Source: an uncultured Erysipelotrichaceae bacterium (GTDB lineage: Bacteria > Bacillota_I > Bacilli_A > RFN20 > CAG-826). From it: a DNA stretch of 33,501 bases. The stretch covers positions 1 to 33,501 of the forward strand of contig CACYSA010000006.1 of NCBI GenBank assembly GCA_902777015.1, written 5' to 3'. Positions 1-8,400 of the stretch are shown here, one piece after another. Numbering within the stretch: position 1 is the stretch's first letter; each line of letters begins with the position of its first letter. The notes beneath the pieces are model-generated. The model was not told the origin of the DNA. It searched no databases and was given only the letters and a program-made list of their open reading frames with translations. Made by a program: the position numbers and the translations under genes.

Positions 1-129
1 TTCACTTGAGAATTCTTGAGCACCTGGGAGTGAGACTGGAGTATCAAAGCTCCAGTTGCCGTTGCTATCTTGAGTGGCAATGGCGTAATGAACATTTCGC
101 AAACCGAATGTAATTTTGTTATTTGGCAT
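1..129 (-). CDS. Major tail protein, phi13-type (partial, N-terminus only)
   Basis: The first 43 residues of a tail tube subunit; the rest runs off the left edge of the window. The start reads MPNNKITFGLRNVHYAIAT, the pattern seen at the N-terminus of phi13/TP901-type major tail proteins (K-x-T-[FY]-G-L-x-N-V-H-Y-A), followed by a T-P-V-x-[LI]-P-G-A segment typical of the same family. It overlaps the end of the upstream tail completion gene by 11 bases and its ribosome binding site (AGGAGG) is inside that gene, so the two are translationally coupled. In the virion this protein would polymerise into the tail tube of a siphovirus. The identification is good even though only the N-terminus is visible. 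Confidence 0.8.
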   Translation of the reverse strand, partial: MPNNKITFGLRNVHYAIATQDSNGNWSFDTPVSLPGAQEFSSE

Positions 130-463
130 ATTTAAAATCCTCCAGCCTAATTTCGTAAACTCTATAAATAGAGCCATCTGAGTTTCGGTACTCAGAAGTT
201 AAAGAAAAGATGCACTCTTTATCGAGCAGAGCTTTTTCAAGTTTCTCTTCAAGAGCCTCATCTTTTTTCTTTGTAGATAATGTGATTTGAATCGTCCTTT
301 GATAATAACCAGGTCTATCATCTCTAAAGTTTTGAGGCCTCTTTGAGATTTCCTGATAAAGAATGAAAGGCGGATCCGCATTTTGCTCATTGTCATAATC
401 GATATGAGCGTAGATAACCGTAGGCAAAACAGTGAGTAAGGTTTCGCGTAGCTTTTTAAGCAT
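119..463 (-). CDS. Tail completion / tail terminator protein (DUF3168-like)
   Basis: A 114-residue protein between the HK97 gp10-like gene and the major tail gene, the usual position of the tail-tube terminator in HK97-type phages. The sequence has the family's look: an N-terminal helix (MLKKLRETLL), a short strand, then P-P-F-I-L-Y-Q-E, and a C-terminal Y-R-V-Y-E-I-R strand. The open frame extends to an upstream ATG at 481, but those bases form the AAGGAGGTGG ribosome binding site, so the start at 463 is preferred. Family assignment rests mainly on gene order, size and weak sequence pattern. Confidence 0.65.
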   Translation of the reverse strand: MLKKLRETLLTVLPTVIYAHIDYDNEQNADPPFILYQEISKRPQNFRDDRPGYYQRTIQITLSTKKKDEALEEKLEKALLDKECIFSLTSEYRNSDGSIYRVYEIRLEDFKYAK

Positions 464-854
464 TACTTCCACCTCCTTCAATTATCTTTTTGATGTCTTC
501 AAGCATTTTAGGTGAAAATTCATCATAAGCAGGTCTAAGAAAAGGACGAGCTGCGACAAGCTTTCCGCCTCTATGTTTGAAGCCGAGTTCCACTAAGTGG
601 ACCAGGTAACCTTTGGTTTTAGAGTAAATGACTATAGTCTTATTCACTCCATCACCATAAGATTCCTTAATAAAAGAGTCGCCCATATGTTCTTTTGAAT
701 AAGGACTTCTCGGAGCGTGCTCTTTGATATATTCCAGGATTTGATCCGCTGTGTAATCAAGGCGTTTAACTATTGCTAGCTCGACGTCTTTTGTGTAAGA
801 CTGCACTGCTTTTTCAATTTCTGGAGTAAGCGCTGTGAGTTCTAAAGATTCCAT
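456..854 (-). CDS. HK97 gp10-like head-tail/tail component
   Basis: A 132-residue protein of the HK97-gp10 family, which sits at the head-tail joining region. The diagnostic stretch is near the C-terminus, around residues 99-112, where the sequence reads V-A-A-R-P-F-L-R-P-A-Y-D-E; this R-P-F-L-x-P-A motif is highly characteristic. An H-A-P-x-x-x-P-Y-x-x-x-H-M-x-x-S pattern lies before it, also typical of gp10. It overlaps the head closure gene upstream by 13 bases and the tail completion gene downstream by 8, as expected in a compact morphogenesis operon. The start has an AGGAGG at a normal distance. Confidence 0.85.
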   Translation of the reverse strand: MESLELTALTPEIEKAVQSYTKDVELAIVKRLDYTADQILEYIKEHAPRSPYSKEHMGDSFIKESYGDGVNKTIVIYSKTKGYLVHLVELGFKHRGGKLVAARPFLRPAYDEFSPKMLEDIKKIIEGGGSNA

Positions 855-1192
855 CCTTTGATGTCCTCCTTTTTGATGTTGGTTTCAGAAGCAGAAAGTT
901 CTAACCATGTGCCGTTTTGATATGTTCTTTCTACTTTGTAGATAGTATCTTCGTTAGGAACATAGATGTATTTGCTTCTGTCATAAAGGAAAGCTTGGAT
1001 AGAAACTTTAAAATCAAGTTGAACTTTGCTTTCTTTAGCTTGAAAAAATTCCTTAGAAGTGATGGAAGAGGTCACTCCCACCACCTCTTTGGAGCCGACC
1101 AAACGCAAGACCTGGTTTCCCAGATCATCAGCATCTGTTTTAACACGTAATAGGAATAAAGAAATGTTGCCGGAATTAGGATACGCTATCAC
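842..1192 (-). CDS. Head closure / head-tail adaptor protein
   Basis: A 116-residue protein that begins with GTG and overlaps the stop of the connector gene by four bases (GTGA). Its place between the gp6-like connector and gp10-like gene, and its size, fit the SPP1 gp16 / HK97 gp9-type head closure proteins that seal the portal after packaging. The sequence is beta-rich, with a central K-V-Q-L-D-F-K-V-S-I strand and a C-terminal V-E-R-T-Y-Q-N-G-T-W-L-E-L-S hairpin similar to that family. No ATG is available nearby; GGAGG lies about nine bases upstream of the GTG. Confidence 0.7.
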   Translation of the reverse strand: MIAYPNSGNISLFLLRVKTDADDLGNQVLRLVGSKEVVGVTSSITSKEFFQAKESKVQLDFKVSIQAFLYDRSKYIYVPNEDTIYKVERTYQNGTWLELSASETNIKKEDIKGWNL

Positions 1193-1500
1193 GAGGAAGA
1201 ACCTCCACCAACCTCAGGTCTATGTAAGCATAGTTGCCTAAGTAAGACGTCAAAGCTCTTGGGAAGCTCTTTCACTTCTCCGCTGCTCTTCCATCCGTAG
1301 TTTGTCTTCACATATATGGTAATGAGAGCTTTCACTAATGGGTTTGAATCCGATTCAGCGATTTCACGAGGAACTCCAGCTGTGACTAATAGCTGGCGGC
1401 ACGAAGCGATATGAAGGGATATCTCGTCATCAGCATAGTTTTCTGTTGCAGGGATAAGCAAAGCTTTTTTCATCAGTTCGAGCATGTTTTCGCACGACAT
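1189..1500 (-). CDS. Head-tail connector protein (gp6-like)
   Basis: A 103-residue mostly helical protein next to the capsid gene, the usual position of the gp6/gp15-type connector that forms a ring under the portal. It has the family pattern of an N-terminal helix, D-E-I-S-L-H-I-A-S-C-R-Q-L-L, a middle A-L-I-T-I-Y-V-K-T-N-Y-G-W segment, and a C-terminal F-D-V-L-L-R-Q-L helix. A GTG at 1509 is in frame but lies inside the GGAGGTG ribosome binding site, so the ATG at 1500 is chosen. It is the first gene after the 161-base gap that follows the capsid gene. Confidence 0.75.
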   Translation of the reverse strand: MSCENMLELMKKALLIPATENYADDEISLHIASCRQLLVTAGVPREIAESDSNPLVKALITIYVKTNYGWKSSGEVKELPKSFDVLLRQLCLHRPEVGGGSSS

Positions 1501-1570
1501 TTTAGACACCTCCTCTACTCGTTAGAATATTCTTCCTATTACTCTTAAACGGAAGGGCCCGCCTTCATAC

Positions 1571-1596
1571 AAAAGAAAAAAGATCTCTCCTTTTTC
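1571..1596 (-). terminator. Possible weak terminator or attenuator after the capsid gene
   Basis: In the 161-base space between capsid and connector genes, a hairpin with a G-plus-five-A arm pairs with a five-T-plus-C arm on the other side of a TCTC-type loop; a separate 5-bp hairpin (GAAGG/CCTTC) is at 1552-1566. Partial termination here would give more capsid than connector message. The run of T after the stem on the minus strand is short, so this is tentative. Confidence 0.3.
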
Positions 1597-1661
1597 AAAA
1601 TGTATTGCGACTAGCGACTTATCAAGGTTAGCGGGCTAGCCTCCGTGTTTCGACCTATGGT

Positions 1662-2849
1662 CTATTCTCCGTCATCAGGATTTTCTGGATCAGGAGTTAC
1701 AGGTTCTTCAGGTTGAGCCGCATTTGAGCTAGCTTTTTTAACTCTTAAGAAACCTTTGTAGCCGATGACGTTACCACCAGTAAAGACAGAAGCCTTATAG
1801 CAGATAATGCCATCTTTGAATTTATAATCAGTGGATTTGGCTACTTCTACACCACTGAAGATTGGGACTTCGTAGTTAGCGAGTGGACCATAGGCGATAC
1901 CATATTCACCAGCTTGAGTGCTTGCAGCAGAGATTGCTTTGCAATGGCTAGAGATGATGAATGGAATGCCGTCGATGGTTTTAGCCTTATAGTCAACAGT
2001 ATGGACTTTTCTACCTTCAGCGGTTCTTAAACCAGCAAAGGCTCTTAAGTCATTCTTATTGAGGATGAGGACACAGCCGCCTTCAACTTCTTCATCACCG
2101 CCATAGGCGTAGACGATATCATCGAGTGTATTCTCGTCGATAGCGCTAATTTCTAAGTCGGTTGCATCTGCTAAAGCTTCACAGTTAGCAGAGAAGATGC
2201 CTTTAAAGGTGTTTGTGGTACCTGCGCCACGAAGGATTTGTTCAGAAATCTTTTTGCGAAGAGCGATATTAACGCCCTTGATAACTTCGCCTTGGTAATC
2301 CGCAGCTGGAAGTTTTTCAAGTTCTTCGGTGATTTCTGCATAGGCGGTGACTTTAACTTTTGAAATTGTTAAATAACCAAATTCTGGTTCCGCTGTGGTA
2401 TATGGATCACCTTCAGTAGTTAATCCACCAGTGCCGTGAGATTTCACAAAGGATTTCTTATAGGTTTCGCCACCTTTTAAGTTAACGGTGTGAACTTGTT
2501 CTACTAAAGTAGAGACTTCACGGAAAGGATAAGGTGTAATCTTATCGTCAACATGTTCTGGGAGTAAGACTCCATCAGCGGTAACGGTGACAGTTCTACC
2601 TTCTTTTAATGCTTTACCACGAGCTTCTAAATCTTCAGTAGTTTCTGTAGATTTGGTTTCAATGACGGTATTGACATCGAATTTACCTCTCATTGCGAGT
2701 TTCTTTTCGATGGCTTTGCGTTCATTGGTTAATTCATCCACTTCTTTATCTAAAGCTTCAAGTTTAGAGACGTCAGTTTCAGAATCAGTTAAGCCCCTAA
2801 TTTCTTCAAGGCGGGCTTTGATTTCCTTTAAACGTAATTCTAAATTCAT
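1662..2849 (-). CDS. HK97-family major capsid protein with N-terminal scaffolding domain
   Basis: A 395-residue capsid subunit. Residues about 1-55 are a charged coiled coil (L-R-L-K-E-I-K-A-R-L-E-E-I) that acts as the scaffold (delta) domain in this family and is normally removed by the prohead protease, encoded just upstream. The rest has HK97-fold features: the E-loop region with V-H-T-V-N-L-K-G-G-E-T-Y-K-K, then A-E-I-T-E-E-L, and a conserved S-E-Q-I-L-R-G-A-G-T-T stretch around 200. The C-terminus is an acidic proline-rich tail (P-E-E-P-V-T-P-D-P-E). A strong AGGAGG precedes the start. Confidence 0.93.
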   Translation of the reverse strand: MNLELRLKEIKARLEEIRGLTDSETDVSKLEALDKEVDELTNERKAIEKKLAMRGKFDVNTVIETKSTETTEDLEARGKALKEGRTVTVTADGVLLPEHVDDKITPYPFREVSTLVEQVHTVNLKGGETYKKSFVKSHGTGGLTTEGDPYTTAEPEFGYLTISKVKVTAYAEITEELEKLPAADYQGEVIKGVNIALRKKISEQILRGAGTTNTFKGIFSANCEALADATDLEISAIDENTLDDIVYAYGGDEEVEGGCVLILNKNDLRAFAGLRTAEGRKVHTVDYKAKTIDGIPFIISSHCKAISAASTQAGEYGIAYGPLANYEVPIFSGVEVAKSTDYKFKDGIICYKASVFTGGNVIGYKGFLRVKKASSNAAQPEEPVTPDPENPDDGE

Positions 2850-2863
2850 AAAATGAATTCCTC

Positions 2864-3466
2864 CTAAATTTTGGTTTTGATTTTTAGTCTACTTACTAAT
2901 ACTGTTCTACGTTCAAGTTGCTCTGCATTATCCAATGCTTTTAGTTCCGCATCCGCGATCTCTAAAGAGCGAGCGCTTGCTTGGATAGAAGTTTGATCGT
3001 AGGCCGGCAAGTCTACGACACTAACATCAAAGAGGCGATCAATTGCCGTGATCGTTCTTTTTGGAAGCTTTCCACTTTTATCCCAGCTTTGACTTTTAAC
3101 AGTAAAAGCAAACGACATCTTGTCTAATAAGCCAGCTTCAATACATTTAAAAATGTCTCTGTTACTGGTTGTGTCGATAAGCTCGGCATGAATCTTCAAG
3201 CCTTTTTCATCAACACTTAAAGAAAGAGAACCATTCCTGGTCCTCGCGATAATGAGCGTGCTGTCATTATGGTTATATTTGAATGGCACGTCCTTCATAT
3301 TTGCTTCTTTTAAAGCTGAAGCATCAATAGATTCTAAAAAGCCATGCTCCTCAGTTCCAATGAGAGTTTCTTCATTGAAAACAATCGCATAGCCTTCCAC
3401 TATCATTTTCTTGTTTTCCTCATCTGCTCGACTTTCTAGGGATGAGAATCTTGTTTCTTTATTCAT
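2864..3466 (-). CDS. HK97-family prohead protease
   Basis: A 200-residue serine protease that matures the capsid by cutting off the scaffold domain. The N-terminal part has E-G-Y-A-I-V-F-N-E, the family signature. The catalytic His is probably in F-K-Y-N-H-N-D (residue about 66) and the Ser in K-M-S-F-A-F-T-V (about 117), with the typical V-S-V-V-D-L-P-A-Y after it. It overlaps the portal gene by 8 bases and precedes the capsid gene by 14, the standard portal-protease-capsid order. Confidence 0.93.
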   Translation of the reverse strand: MNKETRFSSLESRADEENKKMIVEGYAIVFNEETLIGTEEHGFLESIDASALKEANMKDVPFKYNHNDSTLIIARTRNGSLSLSVDEKGLKIHAELIDTTSNRDIFKCIEAGLLDKMSFAFTVKSQSWDKSGKLPKRTITAIDRLFDVSVVDLPAYDQTSIQASARSLEIADAELKALDNAEQLERRTVLVSRLKIKTKI

Positions 3467-4706
3467 CTTCGTTTATTTCCTCCTTTGATTTTGGTTTTTT
3501 GAAGAGTTTATCAAGTTGATATTCTGAAGCTTTATCAGCATCAACATAGTTGAGAGATTGAAGTCTCTTACTTCCACCCTCTATTGGTTCAAAGCCTAAT
3601 AAAGCTCTACTTTCATTAAGAGAAAGAATGCCTAAACCCATAAGTTTTTCAATAGCCTGGACTTTAGTATTCCAACTTGCGTATTGTAGTCTTTCCGAAT
3701 AGAAGATTATTTGTTCTCCTCTTTCTAGCTGACCTCTTGTAAGAAGTGCTTTTGAAAAGGCTTCACTTAAAGAGATTGCGATTCCTTCAATAACAGATTC
3801 ATAGAAAGCGTTATATTCGTTTTCATCGTACTTGTTATCAAAGATAGGTTCGCTTACACCAAAGTAAGAGATAATCTTCTTTTGAAGGAAGCTAAGAGTT
3901 GGAGAGTCAATAAGTTTTGGATCTGTGTTTAAAGGAACATAATCGCTTTTAAGGTCAACCGGAACGATAGAATTGCCTCCATCTTTAGCGGCCTCATTCA
4001 AAGCTTCATCGAATTCCTTCTTCTGAGCGGTTTTATCTTTTTCAGAGAGAATACCGTTAATCTTTAAAAGACCTCTAATTTGAAAAGAAGTCTTTATAGC
4101 GTTATCTAATCCTTGGAGAACTGAATCATTGATTTTGATTGTCTTCAATAAAGCTGCATGGTCAGACACCGCTCCACTTCCACCAAACAAATCATTCGTG
4201 CCATAGAACCTTCTTAAATGGATGACTGATTCATAAGGAAGAACATAGCTCTTCCCATTAGAGAAATAAAAACGGAGAAATGTTTCCCCGCTTTCGTCTT
4301 TAAGCATCTCTACTGAATTAGGCTTTAAAGGCCATAAAGCTTGTAGATCATAATTCTGATCATAAACCGGATAGATAAATGCGTTGTTATTTAAGTAAAG
4401 AAGAGTGACTACTTTGTAGATGAAATCAAAAGGAGTCATCAAAGGGTTAGGCTGGAACTTTAATAAGTAAGCAAGATTCCCCTTCTTTTCCTGGACCGTT
4501 TTATCATCTTCGGTTTTTACATAACGTGGTTTTAACTTTGCTGAGTGAGTAGCAATACGATCAATACAGATCTTCACTATATCACTTGCGTTGATGTTAT
4601 CTCCGAAGTCAGTAAATAGGTCCAGAGTTGTTTTAAATAAGTGAGCATCATAGCTAATAGGTGCCACTACTTTTTTCTTTCGTTTGAAAATGTCAAATAA
4701 GCCCAT
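3459..4706 (-). CDS. HK97-family portal protein
   Basis: A 415-residue portal subunit; twelve copies form the channel through which DNA enters and leaves the head. It starts MGLFDIFKRKKK, a common portal N-terminus, and has the family's N-A-F-I-Y-P-V, W-P-L-K-P-N-S-V and V-I-H-L-R-R-F segments in the first 180 residues, G-L-L-K-I-N-G-I-L in the middle, and L-N-E-S-R-A-L-L-G-F-E-P near the end. Length and position after the large terminase fit. The AGGAGGC ribosome binding site is 5-6 bases from the ATG. Confidence 0.93.
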   Translation of the reverse strand: MGLFDIFKRKKKVVAPISYDAHLFKTTLDLFTDFGDNINASDIVKICIDRIATHSAKLKPRYVKTEDDKTVQEKKGNLAYLLKFQPNPLMTPFDFIYKVVTLLYLNNNAFIYPVYDQNYDLQALWPLKPNSVEMLKDESGETFLRFYFSNGKSYVLPYESVIHLRRFYGTNDLFGGSGAVSDHAALLKTIKINDSVLQGLDNAIKTSFQIRGLLKINGILSEKDKTAQKKEFDEALNEAAKDGGNSIVPVDLKSDYVPLNTDPKLIDSPTLSFLQKKIISYFGVSEPIFDNKYDENEYNAFYESVIEGIAISLSEAFSKALLTRGQLERGEQIIFYSERLQYASWNTKVQAIEKLMGLGILSLNESRALLGFEPIEGGSKRLQSLNYVDADKASEYQLDKLFKKPKSKEEINEDE

Positions 4707-4716
4707 GGCCGCCTCC

Positions 4717-6357
4717 TTAGCTAATCATATTTTCGTAATCGATTTTGTAGCGGTTAAGAACTGCATAAGCAATTATCAAAGCTACACAACCATCGATTCT
4801 TTTTAGTTTTGAATTTAGTTTGCTAGGCTGAATGTTACCGTTTAAGTCAACCTTAGCTTGAGTGTTTGCAAAGCACCACTTGAGGATTGGGTTGTTATTA
4901 TAAATAACTCTCTTGTTTTTTAAGTCTCCTTCAAGCTGCTTCATCGGTTCTGACATAGTGAATATGCCTTGCCTAATCTTCTCCATAGTAAAGCCAGCAT
5001 CTTCCATTTCCTTTACCCAGTAGGTAGAGTTCCAAGGATCATAGCCAACCCATAAAGGTCTAATTCCATAGTTTCGTACCATAGAAACAAACCATTCGGT
5101 AACTTTAGAGAAATCGTTTTGATTACCTTCTGTTAAGGTGATGAGACCTTTCTTAACCCAGATGTCATATGGAATCTTATCTTCCTGGACTCTTTTTAGG
5201 ACTAAGTCAGAAGGCATAAAGAAATGCGGTATGACGTAGCGTTTCCCGTTTTTGATAACTAGAAGAATAGCTGCTGTTAAGTCTGTAGTTGAGGAGAGAT
5301 CAACTCCTCCAATAGCATAGCTATCTCTAACTTCTTCTAGCTTAAACTTTTCTTCGTTATTCAAATCGGTAAAGCTAAGCCAAGAGCCGCTTTCAACCTG
5401 TTTGATATTAAAGTCTTTGCAGAGCATCGTCACTCTAGTAGCTAAATCGTTACTAGCTTTGTTCATGATGTCTTCAAAGTAACTTCTAGTTTTAATGCTT
5501 CCTATAGAAGGGTTGCTCTTTTGCCAGCTTGATGGATCCGTGAAGATCTCCTCAATGGAATCTTGGGTATAAAGCCAAGGAAGAATTCTCTCATCCTTGA
5601 TTTCGCCTTTGATCATCTTGCGGCAATATTCGAGCTTCTTATCTAGAAAGCCGTCCACCACTGTACCTTCAGTTGTAATCATAAAGATAAGTGGTTCTTG
5701 TTTAGTTGACTGAGATTGCTTAATTGCATCATAGACTTTGGAATCAGTCATCTCATGGATTTCGTCAATACAGCCAACTTCGATGTTATAGCCATCTTTA
5801 TTTTTGCTTTGAGCAGATAGCTTTTTAATCTTGTTTTTATTTCTAGGAGAATAGATGTAAAAGATATTCTTTCTGGAGCGTTTTTCATTTCTGAGAGCTT
5901 TGCTCTGCTCTCTCATGTTATTTATTTCTTCAAAGAGGATGCTCGCCTGGTCATTCGTATTAGAAGCACAAACAATATCAGTTCCTCCTTTAGAAAGAAA
6001 GAATTCAGAAAGGTCAATACCAGCAATAAAAGTTGTCTTCCCGTTTTTACGAGAGATCAGTAAGAGAACCTCATTGAATCTTCTTAAGCCCGACTCCGCC
6101 ATCTTGAAGCCGTATGCACATTCTAATAGAGCCTTTTCCCAAAGCTCCAATAGAAACGGCTGTCCATTGAATGGGGATTTTGTATGTTTGCAGAACTTCT
6201 CAATGAATTCGATTCTAATCTTTCCTGGTTTCTCATCATAGATATAACGAGGATTGTTCAAATCGCTTTTTAAGCCATTTAAGACACTTTTTAGCTCGTT
6301 GCCAGCAATTATGCGGCCAGACTCTATTTCGTCGATATACGATAGTAAGAAACTCAT
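4717..6357 (-). CDS. Terminase large subunit
   Basis: A 546-residue packaging motor with an N-terminal ATPase and C-terminal nuclease. Residues 102-109 (S-R-K-N-G-K-T-T) are the Walker A loop, residues 193-200 (V-G-C-I-D-E-I-H) the Walker B strand with its catalytic Glu, and F-M-I-T-T-E-G-T around 225-232 the coupling motif. The nuclease begins near residue 343 with G-G-V-D-L-S-S-T-T-D and contains G-Y-D-P-W-N. This is the P27/YmfN-like class found in cos phages. The start overlaps the stop of the 59-aa gene (ATGA) with no clear ribosome binding site, so translation is probably coupled. Confidence 0.95.
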   Translation of the reverse strand: MSFLLSYIDEIESGRIIAGNELKSVLNGLKSDLNNPRYIYDEKPGKIRIEFIEKFCKHTKSPFNGQPFLLELWEKALLECAYGFKMAESGLRRFNEVLLLISRKNGKTTFIAGIDLSEFFLSKGGTDIVCASNTNDQASILFEEINNMREQSKALRNEKRSRKNIFYIYSPRNKNKIKKLSAQSKNKDGYNIEVGCIDEIHEMTDSKVYDAIKQSQSTKQEPLIFMITTEGTVVDGFLDKKLEYCRKMIKGEIKDERILPWLYTQDSIEEIFTDPSSWQKSNPSIGSIKTRSYFEDIMNKASNDLATRVTMLCKDFNIKQVESGSWLSFTDLNNEEKFKLEEVRDSYAIGGVDLSSTTDLTAAILLVIKNGKRYVIPHFFMPSDLVLKRVQEDKIPYDIWVKKGLITLTEGNQNDFSKVTEWFVSMVRNYGIRPLWVGYDPWNSTYWVKEMEDAGFTMEKIRQGIFTMSEPMKQLEGDLKNKRVIYNNNPILKWCFANTQAKVDLNGNIQPSKLNSKLKRIDGCVALIIAYAVLNRYKIDYENMIS

Positions 6358-6533
6358 TCTGCGATATCTTCTTCAGTTTTAATAGGCACTGGAATCTCAT
6401 GATAATGAATTTCTGAGTCCTTTTTGCCTAAAATGAGCTTCTTTCCCAAAATAGAACCGTCAGTCACACTTTGAATGACACATCCATTCTTAGCTACCAG
6501 AATACGTCTTCCGTTTTCATTAACAATTTCCAT
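6354..6533 (-). CDS. Small protein of unknown function next to the LRR tail-type gene
   Basis: A 59-residue protein, not recognised. The open frame reaches upstream to 6644, but that part lies inside the 491-aa gene; GGGAGG sits about 9 bases before the ATG at 6533, which is therefore chosen. The sequence predicts short beta strands (R-R-I-L-V-A-K-N-G-C-V-I-Q-S-V) and a charged tail rich in E and K. It lies directly between the LRR protein and the large terminase and is coupled to both. It may be an accessory to the LRR protein, by analogy with small genes that follow tail-fibre genes; that is inference only. Confidence 0.55.
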   Translation of the reverse strand: MEIVNENGRRILVAKNGCVIQSVTDGSILGKKLILGKKDSEIHYHEIPVPIKTEEDIAE

Positions 6534-6534
6534 A

Positions 6535-8010
6535 TCATTCTTCCTCCCTAACCAAAGCAAAGGTTCTATTTGTTCCAACGTTATTATTTGAATAAGTCTT
6601 GAGCTTAACAGAAGTAACTTCTCCACTACTGAAGCTAATAACACCAGTATCGTTAATTACAGAATCAACTGGGACTGGTCTAAAGTTGCCCCACGCACTT
6701 GGAATATAATCTCCACCAGAGATATCAATCTTAAAGGTTGTGTCAGAAAGATATTCATATGTGAAGTTAACTGCATTAGCATCAATTGAAATACAGCCAA
6801 AGCCTAAGGAAAATTCTAAATCAATGGAGATTTGACTATTTTCGTAATGGAAGAACTTCCCAGCAAGAGGATCGTTTCCTCCAATAACGCCAACGCTCCA
6901 ATTCTTGTTGTAAGCGATATCTAAATCTTCAGGTTCAAGTCTTTCTACCACGCTTGCATGGAGAGAGATGACTTTTGAAGCTGCTCCAGATAAGTCTTTT
7001 AAGTTTCTAAACATTTGAATAACTGATTCTCTAGTTAAAGATGTGCAGTTACCAAAGTTAGCGTTCACATTGAAGTTACTTTGTAAGCTAATCTTCGTTA
7101 AAGAAGGACATTCTTGAATAGCTTCCATAGGAATTGGAACATTAATTGTGTTAGGGAACCAGATCTCATTTAAGAGTGGGCAACCTTTAACAACCGCTGT
7201 TCCACCTGTAAAAGAAGTAAGTCTATCAGGAAGAAATAGCTTCTTAAGATTTGGAATGTTCCAAAACGAATAGCTGGATAAACTTCTCAAGTTGCTATTA
7301 GCTTCAAAGTAAACGTATTCTGAACCGCAATAACTGAGGTTGTAATTTCCCCAGCTTGATAATGAAGCAGGGAAAGTAATGTCATCTAAGTTTTCAATAC
7401 GATATAAAGCATTAGCTTCTAAGGTAGCTAAAGCTGAACCAGGTTCGAACTCAATATGAGTGCATCCACTTTGATAAAAAGCATGAGTCTTAATTGTTGT
7501 TACTGTAGCAGGAACATAAACCTCAAATGAGTTAGTAGCATCAGCAAGGAAGTTTTCAGTGATATAAGTCACTCCACTAGGAATTTCAAAGTGATCAAAT
7601 GTTCCTTCAACTAGTTGAGAGAGTAATCTAAACTCTTCAGAAGTATGAATGATTCCAAGGTTACCCCTGGTCACATCCGCCACTATTGGTTCAGAAGCAT
7701 AAATGTAGTTCGCTGTAATTGTTGAGTCGCTATTAGCTACTTCATCGCAAGCTACAAAGCTGATTTCCCATCTGCCTTCATAAGCTGTGACGGCTTTAGG
7801 GATTTCAAATTCGTTGTCGTGAACTCTATAAAGATAAGCTACTCTTGCATGGGTAAGTTTAAGGTAATGATAAGTACTATCAATTTCCTCATCTACTTCA
7901 AATAAGAGTTTTACTCTTTTGCTTTCTCTATAGACTGAGATAGAAAGAGGAAGCTCTTCGGTTTCTAGTTTTCCATTTTTATTAACATGAATATTAATTT
8001 CGTATGCCAT
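6535..8010 (-). CDS. BppU-type N-terminus fused to BspA-like leucine-rich repeats; putative receptor-binding or adhesin protein
   Basis: A 491-residue protein. The first ~115 residues (E-I-N-I-H-V-N-K-N-G through A-N-Y-I-Y-A-S-E-P) resemble the upper-baseplate N-terminal domain of lactococcal-type phages, which docks a receptor-binding protein to the tail. About 130-350 are degenerate leucine-rich repeats of the BspA/LRR_5 type, with units such as V-Y-V-P-A-T-V-T-T-I-K-T-H-A-F and D-I-T-F-P-A-S-L. About 375-491 form a beta-rich C-terminal domain. There is no signal peptide. The gene sits between the small and large terminase genes, far from a normal tail-fibre locus, so it may be an added moron gene. 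Domain calls are by eye. Confidence 0.7.
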   Translation of the reverse strand: MAYEINIHVNKNGKLETEELPLSISVYRESKRVKLLFEVDEEIDSTYHYLKLTHARVAYLYRVHDNEFEIPKAVTAYEGRWEISFVACDEVANSDSTITANYIYASEPIVADVTRGNLGIIHTSEEFRLLSQLVEGTFDHFEIPSGVTYITENFLADATNSFEVYVPATVTTIKTHAFYQSGCTHIEFEPGSALATLEANALYRIENLDDITFPASLSSWGNYNLSYCGSEYVYFEANSNLRSLSSYSFWNIPNLKKLFLPDRLTSFTGGTAVVKGCPLLNEIWFPNTINVPIPMEAIQECPSLTKISLQSNFNVNANFGNCTSLTRESVIQMFRNLKDLSGAASKVISLHASVVERLEPEDLDIAYNKNWSVGVIGGNDPLAGKFFHYENSQISIDLEFSLGFGCISIDANAVNFTYEYLSDTTFKIDISGGDYIPSAWGNFRPVPVDSVINDTGVISFSSGEVTSVKLKTYSNNNVGTNRTFALVREEE

Positions 8011-8021
8011 GAGGTTTCCTC

Positions 8022-8351
8022 CTAAGTAATGTTCTTCATAAATTCATCAAACTCATCATCTTCGTCTATCTCACCTTTTCCGAGAATGTTATTCAGGGTT
8101 TTAATTATTGTTTGATAGACCGCTAAAGATGATAAGTAAGTTTTATAAGCTGGATGCTGACGGCTGTTTCCTTTTGAAGAAACTTCCACCGCTCCCTTCT
8201 TTTTGATTAGAGTTTGTAGATCATCTAATTCCACCTTGAGAAAAGCTGCTTTCTTAAGTAGCTCATCTACAAGCTCTAGTTTTGTTTTATCAACGCTTTT
8301 GAATAGAGCAGCAAGTCTTGCATACTCTTTATTAACTTTTTTCGTATCCAT
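8022..8351 (-). CDS. Terminase small subunit (P27-like)
   Basis: A 109-residue helical, charged protein. It has N-terminal helices around D-K-T-K-L-E-L-V-D-E-L-L, then H-P-A-Y-K-T-Y-L-S-S-L-A-V-Y-Q-T-I-I-K-T-L at residues 65-85, which matches the H-P-x-x-x-x-x-x-x-A core of P27-type small terminases, and an acidic tail. It follows an HNH gene and a non-coding region with a possible cos site, the typical arrangement of cos phages. In most such phages the large terminase follows directly; here two genes lie between. The start has GGAG at a short distance. Confidence 0.7.
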   Translation of the reverse strand: MDTKKVNKEYARLAALFKSVDKTKLELVDELLKKAAFLKVELDDLQTLIKKKGAVEVSSKGNSRQHPAYKTYLSSLAVYQTIIKTLNNILGKGEIDEDDEFDEFMKNIT

Positions 8352-8400
8352 AACTGCTCCAAAAGAAAAAACCGAATTTCCAAAAATCCGATTTTCAAAA

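Noticed and set aside
917-1241. Plus-strand open frames over head closure and connector genes
   Set aside because: They lie opposite well-supported morphogenesis genes, have no ribosome binding site, and show no family resemblance.
6534-6644. Longer start for the 59-aa gene
   Set aside because: The extra residues are the LRR gene read in another frame; the ribosome binding site supports the start at 6533.
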